A stretch of 64,000 nt of DNA from Anolis sagrei (Eukaryota > Chordata > Lepidosauria > Squamata > Anolidae), in the NCBI RefSeq assembly GCF_037176765.1, contig NC_090034.1:23599375-23663374 (forward strand), read 5' to 3'. Below the pieces are notes generated by a model. The model saw only the letters and a program-made list of their open reading frames with translations. It ran no database searches and had not been told where the DNA came from. Shown here in pieces: positions 1 to 13,110 of this stretch (positions within the stretch are counted from its first letter, which is position 1; each line of letters opens with the position of its first letter). Position numbers and translations under genes: made by a program.

Positions 1-31
1 TAATGTCAGGGGACAACCTTTACCTTTATCT
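1..31 (+). mobile_element. 3' tail of a Sauria-type SINE (cut by window edge)
   Basis: The first bases, taatgtcaggggacaacc followed by tttaccttta, match the 3' ends of the fuller SINE copies at 21062 and 60520. Only the tail is inside the window. Confidence 0.7.
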
Positions 32-614
32 TACATGTTTGGCACTCTGCGCAGCACTCTGCAGATCCATTCTATGGAGATGAAGGCACTAAGTACCACC
101 TCAGAGCACCAGTTATTCCTGGTTGCTGCTATTTCCACATTCAAAAGACCTTTTGCTACTCTATTTATGGAAGCAGATAGTTTAATTTTTGATAAAAGTT
201 AGGGTTAAGTATTAATTCTTAGATAAAAAAGGAACCATCCCCTTGCTTACAGAATGGTTACTGGATTACAGACACATTATTGTGGATGTACCTGAATGAT
301 AATTATGGAATTCCCCCTCAAGGAAGATCTCAATCATGTTATGACAATCAAACTTACTGTATTATATACCCCCCTTTCTTTCCTTTCCATTTTAAAAGAC
401 ACAGTAAGCTTTTATCACAACAGGTGGCATAAGGTCCTGCTTCAGTTTGCTCACATAAACAACTATATTCTGGGGCTGTGTTTTCTTTTTAAAACATATA
501 TAGAGTTTTTGTTAGAGCAGTTCAGCAAATCATGGTCTAAAATCTTCCATTGAGTCCGTCCTCTCTCCCTTCTCTCAATCATACACCAGTCAATCAGTTG
601 TGATGCCAAGTTAC

Positions 615-3600
615 CTTAGTGGCAAAAACCCCATTCACCCGCATGTCAAGACGGAGATTTTCAGTCATCTTGTCGCTAAAAGAAGTCACGCTGAATAAGT
701 TTGGAGAAACCTGCACCACTGCCACTTGCTGGTGGAAATGCGAACACATGGCCTGCTCACTAAGGATCTGCACAGAGTTGGTTGTGTTTACAGCTAACAA
801 ATTTTTCTTCGATCCCCACTAGGATGAATATAGAAAAACAAAGGTTAAAAAAGATGTACTGGAGGACTTACTATGAAGGCTTATTATAGTCAAGGAGAAG
901 ATAAGGGCTCATGTCTATAGCAGCCCCAATTCAGTAGATACTCTGGGGGCAGTACAAATAGGCATTGGCATTGAGATTAAACCATTCTTTATCCACCTCA
1001 AAACAAAAAAGAAATCTATGACCTGTTTACCTGTATTTGAATGATATTCCCTTCCAACTCAGTAGGTGCCTGAAGCTTCCATTTGTCCTTTCCTTCCAGC
1101 GACCATGTATTTTGGCTGGAGAGTGATGTTTTCCTCCACATAGCTATTCTCCCTTTATCTGTGCCACCTGATAAAAGACCTGTCAAATATACCATACTGA
1201 TCATATTACATGAAGATCATACACACACACATTTCCATCATGCTACCTACTAGGAAGACAAGAAGGAAAGGGGGATGGGGATTGTGAAAGAGTGTGGTTA
1301 AAGCTTACTGCCACCTAATGTGTGAGGAAAGCTGGGCAACGATCAATATCAGCTTAGGAGCTATTTTATAAAGGGACTATTAATTACAGAAGGCTTTATT
1401 CATTTGATAGCGTAGCGTTTACTGTCCCTGGCTTGACTTTACTTCTTATGCAGGCTGTTTGCCTTGAGAGAAACTGTATCAGGCAAGGCTTGAGGAAAAC
1501 AGTAACAAGTTTATTTTAACAGGAGTATAACATGTTTAACTGTTTCTTCACAAGAGGCACAAATCTTGATTGGTTACATTAATAAGGTTTCATGAGTAAT
1601 CTCAGGCACAGACTTCAAGAGGTTTCTATAAGCAGATGTAACTCTTCTGGACAACTGTCCTAAATAAAACAAATAAGCTAAAAGGCTTATTAACAGAATT
1701 GGCTCCCAGCCAAACCTTGATTCTTAACTCAGAATCAATAACCCCCTGTAGTTTTATCACTACCGGGTCCTTTTCTGTAACCCCTTTGGTCACCAATTAA
1801 TTCCCTGAATCTCCACCCAGAGATTCAGTCTTCCCTATAGCACACCGGCTACAGACACATTCCCTGAATCTCCACCCAGAGACTCAGTCTTCCCAGTAGC
1901 TCACTGGCTTACTGACTGACTTTTTCAAAACAGCTGCCCCGTGAAGAGGCAGTTGGCTCTGCCCCTGTTGCTATGGCAACTCAGCTAACGCCAAGCCACC
2001 ATCTTGAACAAAACATAATCCCCCATACTTACCATCCATAAACTACTGTTTAAATTACACATAACCAAAGGAATAAAATTTACACATCGTCACAGGGATA
2101 TTTGTCACAAAAGGCTCTCTTATACTCCTAACAGTGTGCAAGGGAGCTTTTTGTGACAAAGGAGACACGAGGCACAGAACACTGGAGGGTTCCCAATCTT
2201 TCTTGCACATTAAAGGGTCTGGGCCAGCTTTGCATTAATCACATAAAATAATGATAACAACAACAACAATTTTGTGTGATTGATGTGGACTTGGCTCAGA
2301 CTTTTAGGTGGACATAGTGATCATAATAATTATAATAATAATTGTCATTGTTATCATTATAAAAGCAGACAGGTAAATTCTCTGGTGAGATATAAAGGTT
2401 GAACCAGGTATCCGCCAGCAGGAAAACTAACATTTTGAATATGCATATTTTTTACTCTCACATTAGTAATTCTTTTCCTCTTCTCAAGGTAAATTTTGCC
2501 CTTCTTAAATGGAAATTACACAGGGATTTTAACCCAGATTCATAACAACATAACGATGCCTTGGATTTTGAAATGTAACTGCCCCTGCTTTCAATAATTG
2601 TAAGGCTCACCATAGTTAATGCTTTCTAGTTTTTTTTCTTATGTGGGCAATGAAGATAATATAAATTTTACTAGGTTTTAAAGTGCATTTAATTTGTCTG
2701 CTAATGGTGCTATCTTTTGTTTGTTTCTATGATCTCATTTTTGTATTTTGTGTTATTGTTATAAACCACCTAAGTGCACTTATGGAGGAGGTGCTAAAAG
2801 GCAGTATGTAAATGTCTTTATAAATAAACACTTAAATTCAAAAATAAAAAAGGAAAAAATAAACACTGAAATCAACAGGAAACGAAGTGGAACTTCAGTA
2901 GAAAATACATTATCTCAAAAAGGTGAAGAGGGAACCAAGGTGAAGAGGGAATTTAGAGAGTGACACAGAAAAGCAATATAGAGACACAAAGTAGTAAACC
3001 ACAAAGATTGCCCATAAAAGGCAGAGAAGCAAGGGTTTAAAATGCTAAGAGTAGAAAAGAATTTTTAAAAACCGGGTTCTTATTAGGTTCTCCCTAAGCT
3101 CTTGCCTTTTGCCTCTCTTCTGAGATTTTTTTTAAAAAGGTAATGATTCATTTTTGAGAACGGTTAAGAAACAGTACTCACACTCATGGATTAGTTGACC
3201 CAGGTTTTTTTAGTTGATTTTTTGACTAAAATTTCTAGACTTATACATGAGTAACTATCTTGTTTTTTATGTAGGAAAGAATGTGATCATTCAGGTTTAC
3301 AGAGGTAGTTGTCTGGATCATACGGTGTCATTTTCTCCAAGATTAGTATATTTCTGGGGCTTTAAACGGACTGCTTATTTCTGGCAGCAGTAGCAAAATG
3401 CATCCTATCACATCCCAAATCTTACTGCTGAAATGAAAAAAAAAAACTAAGGAAAACAAAAGTTGAACTTATAGGGTTCTAAGGCAAGTACTATAACAAA
3501 AACAAGTACTATAATTCAGTTTACTTCATGATTTCCTATGAACTCCAGTAAATCACCACTGAATGCTGTCTGTCTGTAAATAAGGATGAATAGGATGTTG

Positions 3601-6600
3601 AAAATCAGTGCAACAAAATCTCTCACCTTTAGCACTGCAATAGGAAATACAGTTGACACATTCTCCTACTTCAAATCCGAACTGTTCATCCAGAGACACT
3701 ACATAGTTCTCACCTCGCTCCAAGTCCCAGAATCTACAGAGCAAAGAAGGCAATCAATAGGAGTTTCCTATAAGATATGACTTGGGTGGGGAAAAATAAC
3801 AAAAGTTGTACAGAAACTGAGCTAGATTGCAATGCTCTTGTGCACCTTGTTTGCTAATTTCCTCTATTTTGCAGCCATTCCCAATACAAAGGAAGATCTT
3901 ATTATGTCATTCAGTGCCGCTCCAGGGAAATCACAGAAAATGACTCAACGTAATAGCCAGTACCATCTAGCACTATCCTGGGCTGGCTGTTTGCGGTGGG
4001 CTACTGGACTACAATGTCTCTATTCCCCACTACTGGCTATGATACAGGGCAGTTTTGCTTTTAATTAATGAGCCAGAAGGGATCCCAGAGAAGGGACTAT
4101 TTCTATGCCTGGCACAGACAGATGGAATAGGATTGTCTTAGAAGAAAATCCCATTATTTCTGTTTATGGTAGTAATATTACTGCAACCAAGCAACTGAAA
4201 GTGTGCATTTCTACAGTATTGCTCTACCATCATTCAATTGCTGTTTAAAAATTGGATTAAAAAGGACCTTGTAAAAAGAAGCTTCTTTGTCAGAGACTTT
4301 GTTAACTGAGGTATACCTGTGTAATACCCATGGTTGGAGGCTAAAGCCAAAAGACTATATTGTCGAAGGCTTTCATGGCCGGAATTACTGAGTTGTTGTA
4401 AGTTTTTCGGGCTGTATGGCCATGTTCCAGAAGTATTTTTCCTGACATTTTGCCTGCATCTATGGCAAGCATCCTCAGAGGTTGTGAGACCTCACAACCT
4501 CTGAGCATGCCTGCCATAGAGACAGGTGAAACATCAGGAGAGAATGCTTCTGGAACATGGCCATACAGCCTGAAAAACTTACAACAACCCAAAATACTAT
4601 AGTCATTTTTTCAATACTGTCCATAAGACCAGTGATTGATAATATATAATATCGTATACACTTAATAGCCTTTTTTCAAAAATGGAGGTTTATTGTTCAC
4701 AATACAGCAAAAAAAGGCAGGTATTGGCTCTCTGTTCATTTCTTTGGTTCTAAGTCAACTGCTTTACACAACATTTTAACAATATTTATTTGAAAAACAG
4801 TCCACAAACATAAAGAAGTTTATATATACACATACAGGTTATTTATTAAATGAAACCTTTCATGAGTTTTCTTACCTGACAACTGGTTCCCCTGTTGCAG
4901 TGATAAGAAGGCTATGGTCAGTCAAAATAATATCAGCAGGGTGACCAATTTTCCCACTCAGCTTTACCTAACGATAAAATATATCCTGTGAGATAACAAT
5001 ATTGAAAACCAGGATTTATATTTTACATAGCTAGTCATCAATGGATTTCAGCTAGGGCAAGTAAAAACATGCTGCTTATGTAGAACTATGTTTCACTGAG
5101 TGGTCATATTGAGCTGTGTCAGGTTCTAGGTCGGATCTGGCACATTTCAGCACCTCAGGAACCAACACTCTTGCACCAAACCTTCCAAGCCTTCCAAGCA
5201 AATCGCAAGAGAGAAAACATTGGTCCAAAATTTCTTCTTCTGAGAAGGAAATGACAACCAGAACCTCCTCAGACTGCACACCCATCTCCCTAGTGGTTCT
5301 CTTCAGACTTTGCTTAGAGGAGAACACCAAAAGGTAAGACAGGGATGTGTGGGCCTCTTCAATAGAGGATGTAAACAAAACTGGGCACAGAATACTGTTA
5401 TTTTTCTTTCCAATATACAGGGTTCAGAGCTTTATACATTGTAAATTATATACAAAATATGCCTAGTCTACAGCAATTCATTGTGTCAGTCTATCACTTG
5501 TTAGAAACCCCAACAACCAAATCTTAGACTTAAGTGTGTGTTAAATCAATGATCCTATAGTATACATTACCTACCTTCAAGAGTTCCTCTGTTTCTCCTT
5601 CAAGGGAAATTTTATGAAGTGATAAAAGGAGTGTCTCTGTTATGACCACCAAGACATCATTTTCCATAAACAGCAGTTTTTGAATTGAACTCTCTGTAGT
5701 CAATGCCTGGCTTGTTTTCCCTCTTTCATTCACATAATGCACAATTCCTGCAACAGAGCCCAAGACTTGTTCAATGATATGTTCAACTGGCATTGCTATA
5801 GAGCAAATCAAAACCACAATTGTGCACGTATTGAAAAGAAACCCTGCTTAATTAGACAAAGACCAAAATTATTTTTCTCAGTAATCAAAAGTCTTGCAGT
5901 TCTGATATCTTACACCACAAAACTAGTTGTCTTACATCAGCCTCACAACCTGATATGTCAAGAAGTGTTGAGTTTAAGATACATTATCCCCAAACGGAAT
6001 ATACACAGCATTATGAACGGAATATCTACTTGATCTGTACAGTATTTTGAGCTATAAATCATCGCTCAAAATATTTAACCTTTTCTATTTTATATCTTCA
6101 GCTAAATCAAGATTCAGACCATAATTTAATTGGATCTGGAAAATAATTTAAAAGAGTTGTCACTTTGCAAGTTACGCATATAATCATTCTGGATCGTCAT
6201 GTTCACTGTCAACAACAGGAAAGAATGGGCCAGTAACATGTAGTTTGCAGAGGGTTCCAAGAAGTCAGACTACCCATTCCCTCAGATTGAAATGACTGCA
6301 ATTCTAGCCTGCACTGTTTCATTTGATGGAGCACCTGTAGAGTTGTTGGCAATGGTTAAATACTTACAAGGGCCATGAGCAGTGATTAAGTAACCCAGTT
6401 AAGATTTCTTTAAAGGTAACAATGGTTATTTCTGAATAACAGAAAACAAATGTGCTTTTCAGCGACGTTCTAAAAACTCAGATCATGACAAAAAAAACCC
6501 AGCATTTTCATCTTGAGCATTCCCCTGAAAATCTTATTATATTTTAATTGCAGCTTTGCTGTTATTTTGGTTTATATAAGAAAAATATCTGATAAGCTAA

Positions 6601-9600
6601 GTCACTATTTTACCATTAACAGGTTTTTTGGGTTGTTTTTTTTTTTTTTTTTGTCGTGTCAGGAGTGACTCCTGGTGTGAGAGAATTGGCCGTCTGCAAG
6701 GACGTTGCCCAGGGGATGCCTGGATGATTTGATGTTTTTATCATCCTTGTGAGAGGCTTCTCTCATGTCCCCGCATGAGGAGCTGGAGCTGATAGAGGGA
6801 GCTCATCCGCCTCTCCCCGGATTCGAACCTGCGACCTGTCCTGTTGGCACAGTCCTGTTCAGTCCTGTTGGCACAGGGGTTTAACAGGTGAAAAATACAA
6901 ATCCCACAAATTGCTACTATTTTTCTATTATTAGGTGAAAAAAAAACACTCCTTTACTGGTCTAAATGGATTTCAGTGACTAAAAGAAAGAGGTAGAATT
7001 CACAGATAATTGTGTCCCTAAGAATGGGGTAAAAGAAAAGAGCTTAAAAGAATATGTGCAGTGTGCCGCTTCAATTTTCCACAGGAGGACAGTGGAGATT
7101 GCATCAGCAAGGTAAGACTGCTCAGGCTTCAGGGGGAGAAACCAAGCAGCAATGTCTAATCCCCTTCCTTACTGTGATTCCTTTTTCCTTCTCAGCCACA
7201 TCTTATTTAGATTGTAATCCTGAGGGCAACCTAATGATTTATAAACCACACTGAAAACCTTTGTTGCTGAAGAGCAGGATATAAATGCTCCAACCAACTA
7301 ACTAAATAAACAAACAAACATTGATCAGCAAACTAGACCAGTTTTGTCTTTACCATCAGTTGTACTGATAAAGAAGGACAGTCCTTCCTGGGGTCCCATC
7401 TTCAGAGGCATTCCCATGCCAGCTTTTCTCCAGTTAAACATATCCAAGGCCTTCTCGTCACCACTCACTGCCGCTTTTGCCAACTGCACCAAGTCCCTGT
7501 AGGCAAGAATAAAACATGTTATTTATGCCTCCTTTGCAACAGAACTTTCTCTCTTGAAAAGAAGGATAACTACTTTCAGCCAGCAGAAGAAAAAGAAATA
7601 TCACTGTGGATGCAGAACAATGAGTTATAACTAATAGGTGGTCCAAACAATAGCCAGTGCCCCTTCCATCTAAAATCTCAAAACAAATTGAGACAGTTTG
7701 CAATTATCCTGAGAGGCAAAAAGGTCCACCCATGGAGTACCAAATCATTACTCTATAATTTGAAATGCTAGGCAGTTTAAAGAGTTTACTCTCCCTATTC
7801 TAGGCTCTGCCTGCTTAGCCAATCAAAAGCAAAAAAGGGGAGGCAGGGCTCCATATTCTGATAGTCACTTGTTTATTTCTTATTTCTTTACAAAAAACAA
7901 TGTATTTTGCTGTCTAAAGTTGGTCTATTAATGGTACCACACTAGAGGCCAAAATGTGTTTTTAAGCTGAACTCCAATGTAATCTAAATGTCTACTATGC
8001 TACTGCTAAAATTTTGGTCTGCATCAAGGAAACAATTGGGTTCCCAGCTGAAAGGATTTTCCCTCTTCCTTGCCCAAAGATGGTAACACTTTTTAGTCTC
8101 CAATAACAGCTCTTCCATGGCATCTCCAAGCAATTTAGAACTCCTAAATGGGCATAACGTCAAAATGAGATTTGGGTTTATTACTTGCTCTTCAGTTTTT
8201 CAACCACAGCTGAAATCTCTATAGCCTGTGAGTCAAATTGCAAAGAATCCAAACTGGCATCTGCCATAAAGGCGGAGTTTCAAGAACATCCATAATGAGA
8301 TGAGGTTTGCTATGGCAAAAATGTTGCAAAGTGAAGACTGAGGATGTCAGCAACTCAAATTTCAATAAAATATATATAATCTAAAATACAATAATTCTGC
8401 CAGACAGAAATCTAGCCAAACTGTTCTACTTACTCGCCAGGAGGAGGTGGCCGGAAAATACAACAATTGAGATGCTTCCCATATTCATGCTTAAGGAGTG
8501 GGGGGCCTTGAACTCTACCCCGCTGGTCCATCCTCCATAAAACAAGGACACCGAGCTATAAAGAGAGATATTAATATAGTATCATTTATTGCATGTTATC
8601 ATCTGATTCATAAAGTCATTTAGAATTTCCTGAAACTAGTTTAGTAAACATATTTGATTTTTTTTCTGTTGTGAGCCATTCTGGGTCTCCTTGTAAAGAA
8701 AGATGAGTTAGAAATTGTTCAAAACAAATTTAAAAATATGGAAAACTACATTAAGGGCCTTCTTAGGCTGGATCTACACTGCCATATAATTCCGTTTCTG
8801 AATCCAGATTATCTGATTTGAACTTGATTATATGAGTCTACACTGCCAAATAATCCAGTTCAAACCAGATAATCTGGAGTCAGAAACTGGATTATAAGAC
8901 AGTGTAGATGGGGCCTTAGACAGCAAGATACCAGTATCCTAAGCTGTTTTCCAGCTGTGTCACCAAATACCAAAGCCATGAAATCAATGTAAATCTGCTT
9001 TCAGCATTCCACACTCTACAATTGTGCATATGAAAGAACAGTCTTTATAGTAGTAATAATAATATTTATTATCCGCCTCTCCTTGCCTTAATCAGAGTTC
9101 CTCTGATATTAAATGAAAGAGACAACTGCCTACAGGCCATGACCTCAAAAGAAAATATAGTAAATTGGAAAAACAGATAATAGACAATATTAACTCTTGT
9201 GGAATTAAATTATCTATTGTCAGCCTTCTCCAAATACCCTGATGTCCCTTTTCCCTTGATCCTTTTTGAAATGATTCTTACTATAGTAGTGGCCACTGTT
9301 ACTATCCACTAAATGTTCTTCAGTTAATTATGTTAAATTTGTTTCCAAACAAACATGCATGATAGTTGTTAAAATGATGTACAGCAGAGAATCATTTGCA
9401 TCTTGCCACTTACTTTGTCACCAGAAACTAGCCGGGTTCCATTAGTGCTCCAGTTTAGGATTGTGATATCAGCATTGTGGTTGGAAGGTACAGCATGATG
9501 CTCCTTGTCTTGCTTGTTCACCACCACTACGTCCCCCATTTCGCAGCCCACCGCCAGGATCTGTTTGGATGGGTGCCAGTTGAGGCACGTGGCTCGAAAG

Positions 9601-12062
9601 TTTCTTTCCAAGTAGGCATCACAAGCATACTCACCCTGGAAATGATGTGTTGCATGCTTTTTTACATTTTTCGTTTATAAAACATATATCCTGCCTTTTC
9701 AGCAAATAACAAACAAACCCACTTTCTGAAAATGACTCGGTCCTCTAAGAGTGTTTTATCTTCACAATGTACAGGTTATTTGAGTCAAGGGGAATTCTTT
9801 TCTTCTTTCTACTAATATATATTTATTTTTAAATAAGATTAATTCATAAAAATATATTGTAAAAAAAACTTTGAGAAAAGAAACAATTCAATTTAACCCA
9901 ATGTTAATAGACATGGAATGGCACTTTTACATGTTGATCACCTTTATATACATATTGTGTGATGTATGAAGTTGACAAACATGTACATCTAAAAGCTATT
10001 AACAGGTTAAATTAAATTCAAAATTAATTATTGAATAGGTTCCTGTCAAATCAGAAGTAATTCATGCAGAACTGCACATAATGACTATCAAAGCTGAATC
10101 TCGTTTTTTCTATACCACCCTCTCTCCCAAAAGGGACTCAGGGTGGTTTACACACAGAAACAGGCAAACATTCAGTGCCTTACAAAGTACAAACAACATC
10201 AGGAATAATACAAAATAATGCACCATAATAACAATAAACTTATGAAAAACTAAACATTGAAATGGGAACTTGATAGCAATAAGCCAATTTAGACAAGAAA
10301 CGAAGACATGAGTGAACATTAAACATATATCACTAAAAGCAGAAATGAATTGCATTTCAAATCATGAACACAGGTGTTTATTAAAAATGTATTATAGCCA
10401 CCATATAGTGCAAATGGGCTCGCCAGCGTTAGAGCATCTTAGTCCTCCTCCTCTCCATATGTTAAAGTGCATACATGCATTTATGACATTACATATTTTC
10501 AAGCAGCTTCCAAAACTATTTTTTATGAAAGCTAAATTTGTCATGGAGGAAGAAATTTAAACTTTCTTTCCTCCACAGAACTGAAACAGGAAGACTCCGT
10601 TTTGCACATTGTGGTTGGTGACAGAAGTGCTATGCCCCCCCCCCCACTTCCCGTTCTTCTATGGGACTATATACAACCAGATCATATTTCAAATGTTCCC
10701 ACCCTAAGTATCTCGGTGACACCTTAGCTTGAACACTAATATTTAGGAAACACTGTATGAACACCAAACATAAAGTAGGTACACACAATAATATTCTGTG
10801 GAAACTTACTGGCAGCACATGAGGTGCAGACCCAAAACTAATAAGAACATCAGCCCTAGCCTTGCCTTACTCAACTGCTGAGTGTGCCTGCTCTGTCTAG
10901 TACTAGTCTGTCCATGCAAAGCATGTGAATATGGCACTAAATGAAGCATATAGGATTATCACAGGATGTCTCAAACCCACACCTGATTGACTGTATAAGC
11001 TAGCTGGCATTGCGACGGGAAGTTGCTGCCAATTGCGAGATAAATAAAGTTGAACACTGGGAAAGCCACCCACTGAATGGCTACCAGCCTCCTCCCAGTA
11101 GAGTCCAATCAAGGAAAAGCTTCATGAGAACCACCACTCCTCTTAATGTTCTCCCAACAACAGCAAGGATATCCCTCTGGGCAGCTAGACCAGGAAATCC
11201 CAACCGGATGGCCCCACATGAGGGTCTGCCTGCAGGGGGCAAACCAAGAATGGGCAATGTGGAAGTCCCTGAATAGATTCAAAAGTGGAGTTGGTGGATC
11301 AAAAGACAACCTGGCAAGATGGCCCTACCTAGAAGAATCGTCTACGTTGTGCAACTGTGGAGCAGAACAAACAACTAAGCATCTGTATAGGTAAAAGTAG
11401 TCCCCTGACATTAAGTCCAGTCATGTCTGACTCTGGGGTGTGGTGCTCATCTCCATTTCTAAGCCGAAGAGCCAGCGCTGTCCGTAGACAACGTAGACAC
11501 CTCCAAGATCATGTGGCCGGCATGACTGCATGGAGCGCCGTTACCTTCCCGCCGGAGCAGTACCTATTGATCTACTCACATTTGCATGTTTTCGAACTGC
11601 TAGGTTGGCAGAAGCTAGGGCTGACAGCGGAAGCTCACGCCGCTCCCCGGAATCAAACCTGCGACCTTTCGATCAACAAGCTCAGCAGCTCAGTGCATTA
11701 ACCCACTGTGCCACCGGGGGCTCCTGTATGCTTGCCCACAATGCCCTGCCTCATGCACAGAGGAAAAACTGCTTAAAGCTACAGACAATGCAGTCACTGT
11801 TGCCTGTTTCTGGTCTAAAAATATTTCGCCGCTTGTGCTCCTTCTATATTATCAGTTTTATATTTATTTATGAAATGCTTTTGACACAAAATAAATAAAC
11901 ATTTGAAATGCTTACCTGCTCTAGAAAAATACCCACACTGCCCCCAGAATTTGAATTAACAGATGCAATGGCCAAAAACGGATGAATGTGGTGCCACGCA
12001 ATGTGGAAGTGCGGTCCATGGGACTCAAGAGCTTCTATTTGATGATTAACGTACACAGCCAT
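615..12062 (-). CDS. IFT140: IFT140, N-terminal WD40 half (nine coding exons, gene continues off the left edge)
   Basis: Intraflagellar transport protein 140, a subunit of the IFT-A complex that works in retrograde transport and cargo entry in cilia (family knowledge). Coding exons read on the minus strand: 11916-12062, 9414-9635, 8434-8555, 7354-7496, 5575-5747, 4876-4967, 3627-3733, 1031-1179, 615-818. All have AG acceptors and GT donors, and the phases join to 453 codons with no break. The start ATG (12062-12060) opens [12 protein letters not shown], as in vertebrate IFT140. Other recognisable blocks are [81 protein letters not shown] and [14 protein letters not shown]. These form the N-terminal WD40 propellers; the full protein is about 1,460 residues, so roughly the first third is here. 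The C-terminal TPR-like part lies to the left. Exon edges were set by splice sites and family alignment from memory. Confidence 0.96.
1440..2094 (-). mobile_element. Putative solo LTR of an LTR retrotransposon (fossil)
   Basis: On the minus strand the segment begins TGTGACGATG at 2094 and contains an AATAAA signal near 1509-1516, as an LTR would. Two ~60-bp direct repeats sit in its U3-like part (about 1801-1920; each contains attccctgaatctccaccca). No coding region is attached. The left edge is approximate and no target duplication was confirmed. It looks old and lies in an IFT140 intron. Confidence 0.35.
2095..3626. other. IFT140 intron sequence, no recognised element
   Basis: AT-rich intronic DNA with short AT/TAA microsatellites near 2250-2360 and a poly-A run near 3436. 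I see no exon, RNA gene or identifiable transposon. Confidence 0.5.
4360..4588. mobile_element. Miniature palindromic element made of PLE terminal repeats, with target duplication
   Basis: The left arm (ttgtcgaaggctttcatggc onward) and the right arm (ending tgaaaaacttacaacaac) are inverted copies of the ends of the PLE at 43068-44147, joined head to head with almost no spacer. The flanks are ccaaaagactata (4347-4359) and ccaaaatactata (4589-4601), a 13-bp target duplication with one mismatch. It lies in an IFT140 intron and has no coding capacity. Confidence 0.75.
6636..6890 (-). mobile_element. tRNA-derived SINE, second family
   Basis: A poly-T run is followed by tgtcgtgtcaggagtgactc, and the promoter-like end (ggattcgaacctgcgacctg, a B-box-like motif in reverse) is at the right. 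It shares its body with the plus-strand copy at 23310-23572. Its 3' tail differs from the Bov-B-tailed SINEs in this window. Confidence 0.7.
8766..8919. mobile_element. Foldback MITE, 'cagtgtagat' family
   Basis: The ends ggctggatctacactgccat and cagtgtagatggggccttag are inverted, and the interior repeats the same motif around tccagttcaaaccagataat. Related pieces lie at 16293-16391 and in the 37640-38035 cluster. The superfamily was not determined. Confidence 0.55.
10100..10345 (-). mobile_element. 3' tail of a CR1/L2-type LINE
   Basis: The text ctctctcccaaaagggactc and agggtggtttacacacagaa is the reverse complement of the common squamate LINE tail seen at 50560 and 45952. No RT sequence remains. 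Confidence 0.55.
10870..11815 (+). mobile_element. LINE fragment (end of pol) interrupted by a SINE
   Basis: Plus-strand frames read [19 protein letters not shown], then [13 protein letters not shown], continuing after a SINE (11389-11724) as [21 protein letters not shown] cysteine-rich C-terminal motif like this is typical of some non-LTR retrotransposon pol proteins. The clade was not assigned. Several frame changes show it is old. Confidence 0.6.
11389..11724 (-). mobile_element. Sauria-type SINE inserted in a LINE fragment
   Basis: Nearly full-length minus-strand copy, from the reversed tail (ctgacattaagtccagtcat) through the reversed B-box-like region (cggaatcaaacctgcgacct) to the head (gccaccgggggctcc). 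A short shared word, ctgtat, flanks it, and the LINE reading frame resumes on the other side. Confidence 0.85.
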
Positions 12063-12085
12063 TTCGAAAGGCAAACGCTACACAT
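12063..12085 (-). other. IFT140: IFT140 5' UTR portion of the start-codon exon
   Basis: On the minus strand a tattctag acceptor lies just before 12085, followed by 23 untranslated bases and the ATG at 12062. An upstream non-coding exon is therefore expected. A candidate donor for it (AACG then GTAACG, minus strand) ends an exon near 12769 inside the CpG-rich block. That first exon is inferred. Confidence 0.6.
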
Positions 12086-12294
12086 CTAGAATACAAAAAA
12101 AGCATTTCGCAATCAAGAAACTGTAACAATTAAGACTCCGAGCATCAGAGGAAACAGGAAAGTTGACCACACATTAAAATATGAATTGTAGGGGGTCAAT
12201 AACTCTCCCTCACTAAGTGTTTTAAGTAAGTTTTGTCAGGAAATGAAATAAAAACATTTTGTTTCTTGGTGATACAAGAAATTAATATAACATT

Positions 12295-12375
12295 CCTACC
12301 AGCTGTTAGGAATTGTGGGCCTTGAAGTCCAAAACACCAGGAGAGAGGGCCCAAGTGGCCCAGGCCTGAGCTATC
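12295..12375. mobile_element. Half of a foldback MITE ('tccaaaacacc' family)
   Basis: The stretch agctgttaggaattgtgggc to gtggcccaggcctga matches one arm of the palindromes at 16820, 26403 and 38421. Confidence 0.5.
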
Positions 12376-12559
12376 AGCTTTTAAACTTGGAAGGGTGTGT
12401 ACATTTCTTTGGACACCTTTCATTTTACCTGAAGCTTGTAAATGGTCCTGTTTGAGAAAGTCCTGCCCGAAGCCCCATTCAGTTTGGAGAAGGAAAGGAT
12501 AGGTTCTGTCCATCTTCGGCCCTGTCAACCATAAACAAGAGTTTCCTTGAAGGTGAATG

Positions 12560-13110
12560 AGAAGAACTGGAGTCTCTCGTCCTGGGGAAAAGAGAAACCC
12601 TCGCAGCCCAGCAACCCCTCACGTCTCCGGCCTGCCTCTCACTCGAGGCCCCGGTCCCTAGGCCTGGAGGAAAACGAAAGCCAACGAGGCCTCCTCTCCG
12701 TCCCTCGCCCGCTTGCCTGAGAGGAAAGAAAGCGCGCTCCTCGACGCCAAGAAGACGCCGAGCGTTACCGTTGGCGACGGCAAGCGCTTCCCCGGAGCGG
12801 AAACAGCCGAAGCCGCAGTCGGAAATGCACGATGTTTCCCGAACACTTTGACGGAAATTCCCGAACGGCTAACCCGTTCTCAGACCAACCCTATGTAGCT
12901 TCTCTTGACTCGTCTCTACCGCTCCGAGGAAAAGACACATATCCAATCAGCCAATGAGATTGTAAGCAGAGGCCCCAAGCCCTGCCTATTTGAAGACCTT
13001 CACCAACCAGGATCGAGCCCTGAGCACTGTAAGCCCCGCCTCCGCTGCTTCCTACTGGTCACTTTCGCCTCCGCGGCTTCCAAGCGGCCCCGCCCTCTTT
13101 GGAAACACAC
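12560..13110 (-). promoter_or_regulatory. IFT140: IFT140 CpG-island promoter
   Basis: GC- and CpG-rich DNA just upstream of IFT140 in a very AT-rich neighbourhood. It holds two adjacent forward CCAAT boxes (atccaatcagccaatgagat, 12940-12959) and GC-box-like gccccgcc motifs, with no TATA box. This is a typical NF-Y/Sp-type housekeeping promoter. The start site is inferred to be near 12,850. Confidence 0.55.
12991..13102 (+). repeat. Promoter-segment direct repeat, copy A
   Basis: This segment (tgaagaccttcaccaaccag ... cactttcgcctccgcggctt) is repeated in the same orientation at 15844-15940 beside CRAMP1. The first 28 bases differ at one position and the core cactttcgcctccgcggctt is identical. 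Copy A carries about 14 extra bases (cctgagcactgtaa). Confidence 0.85.
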
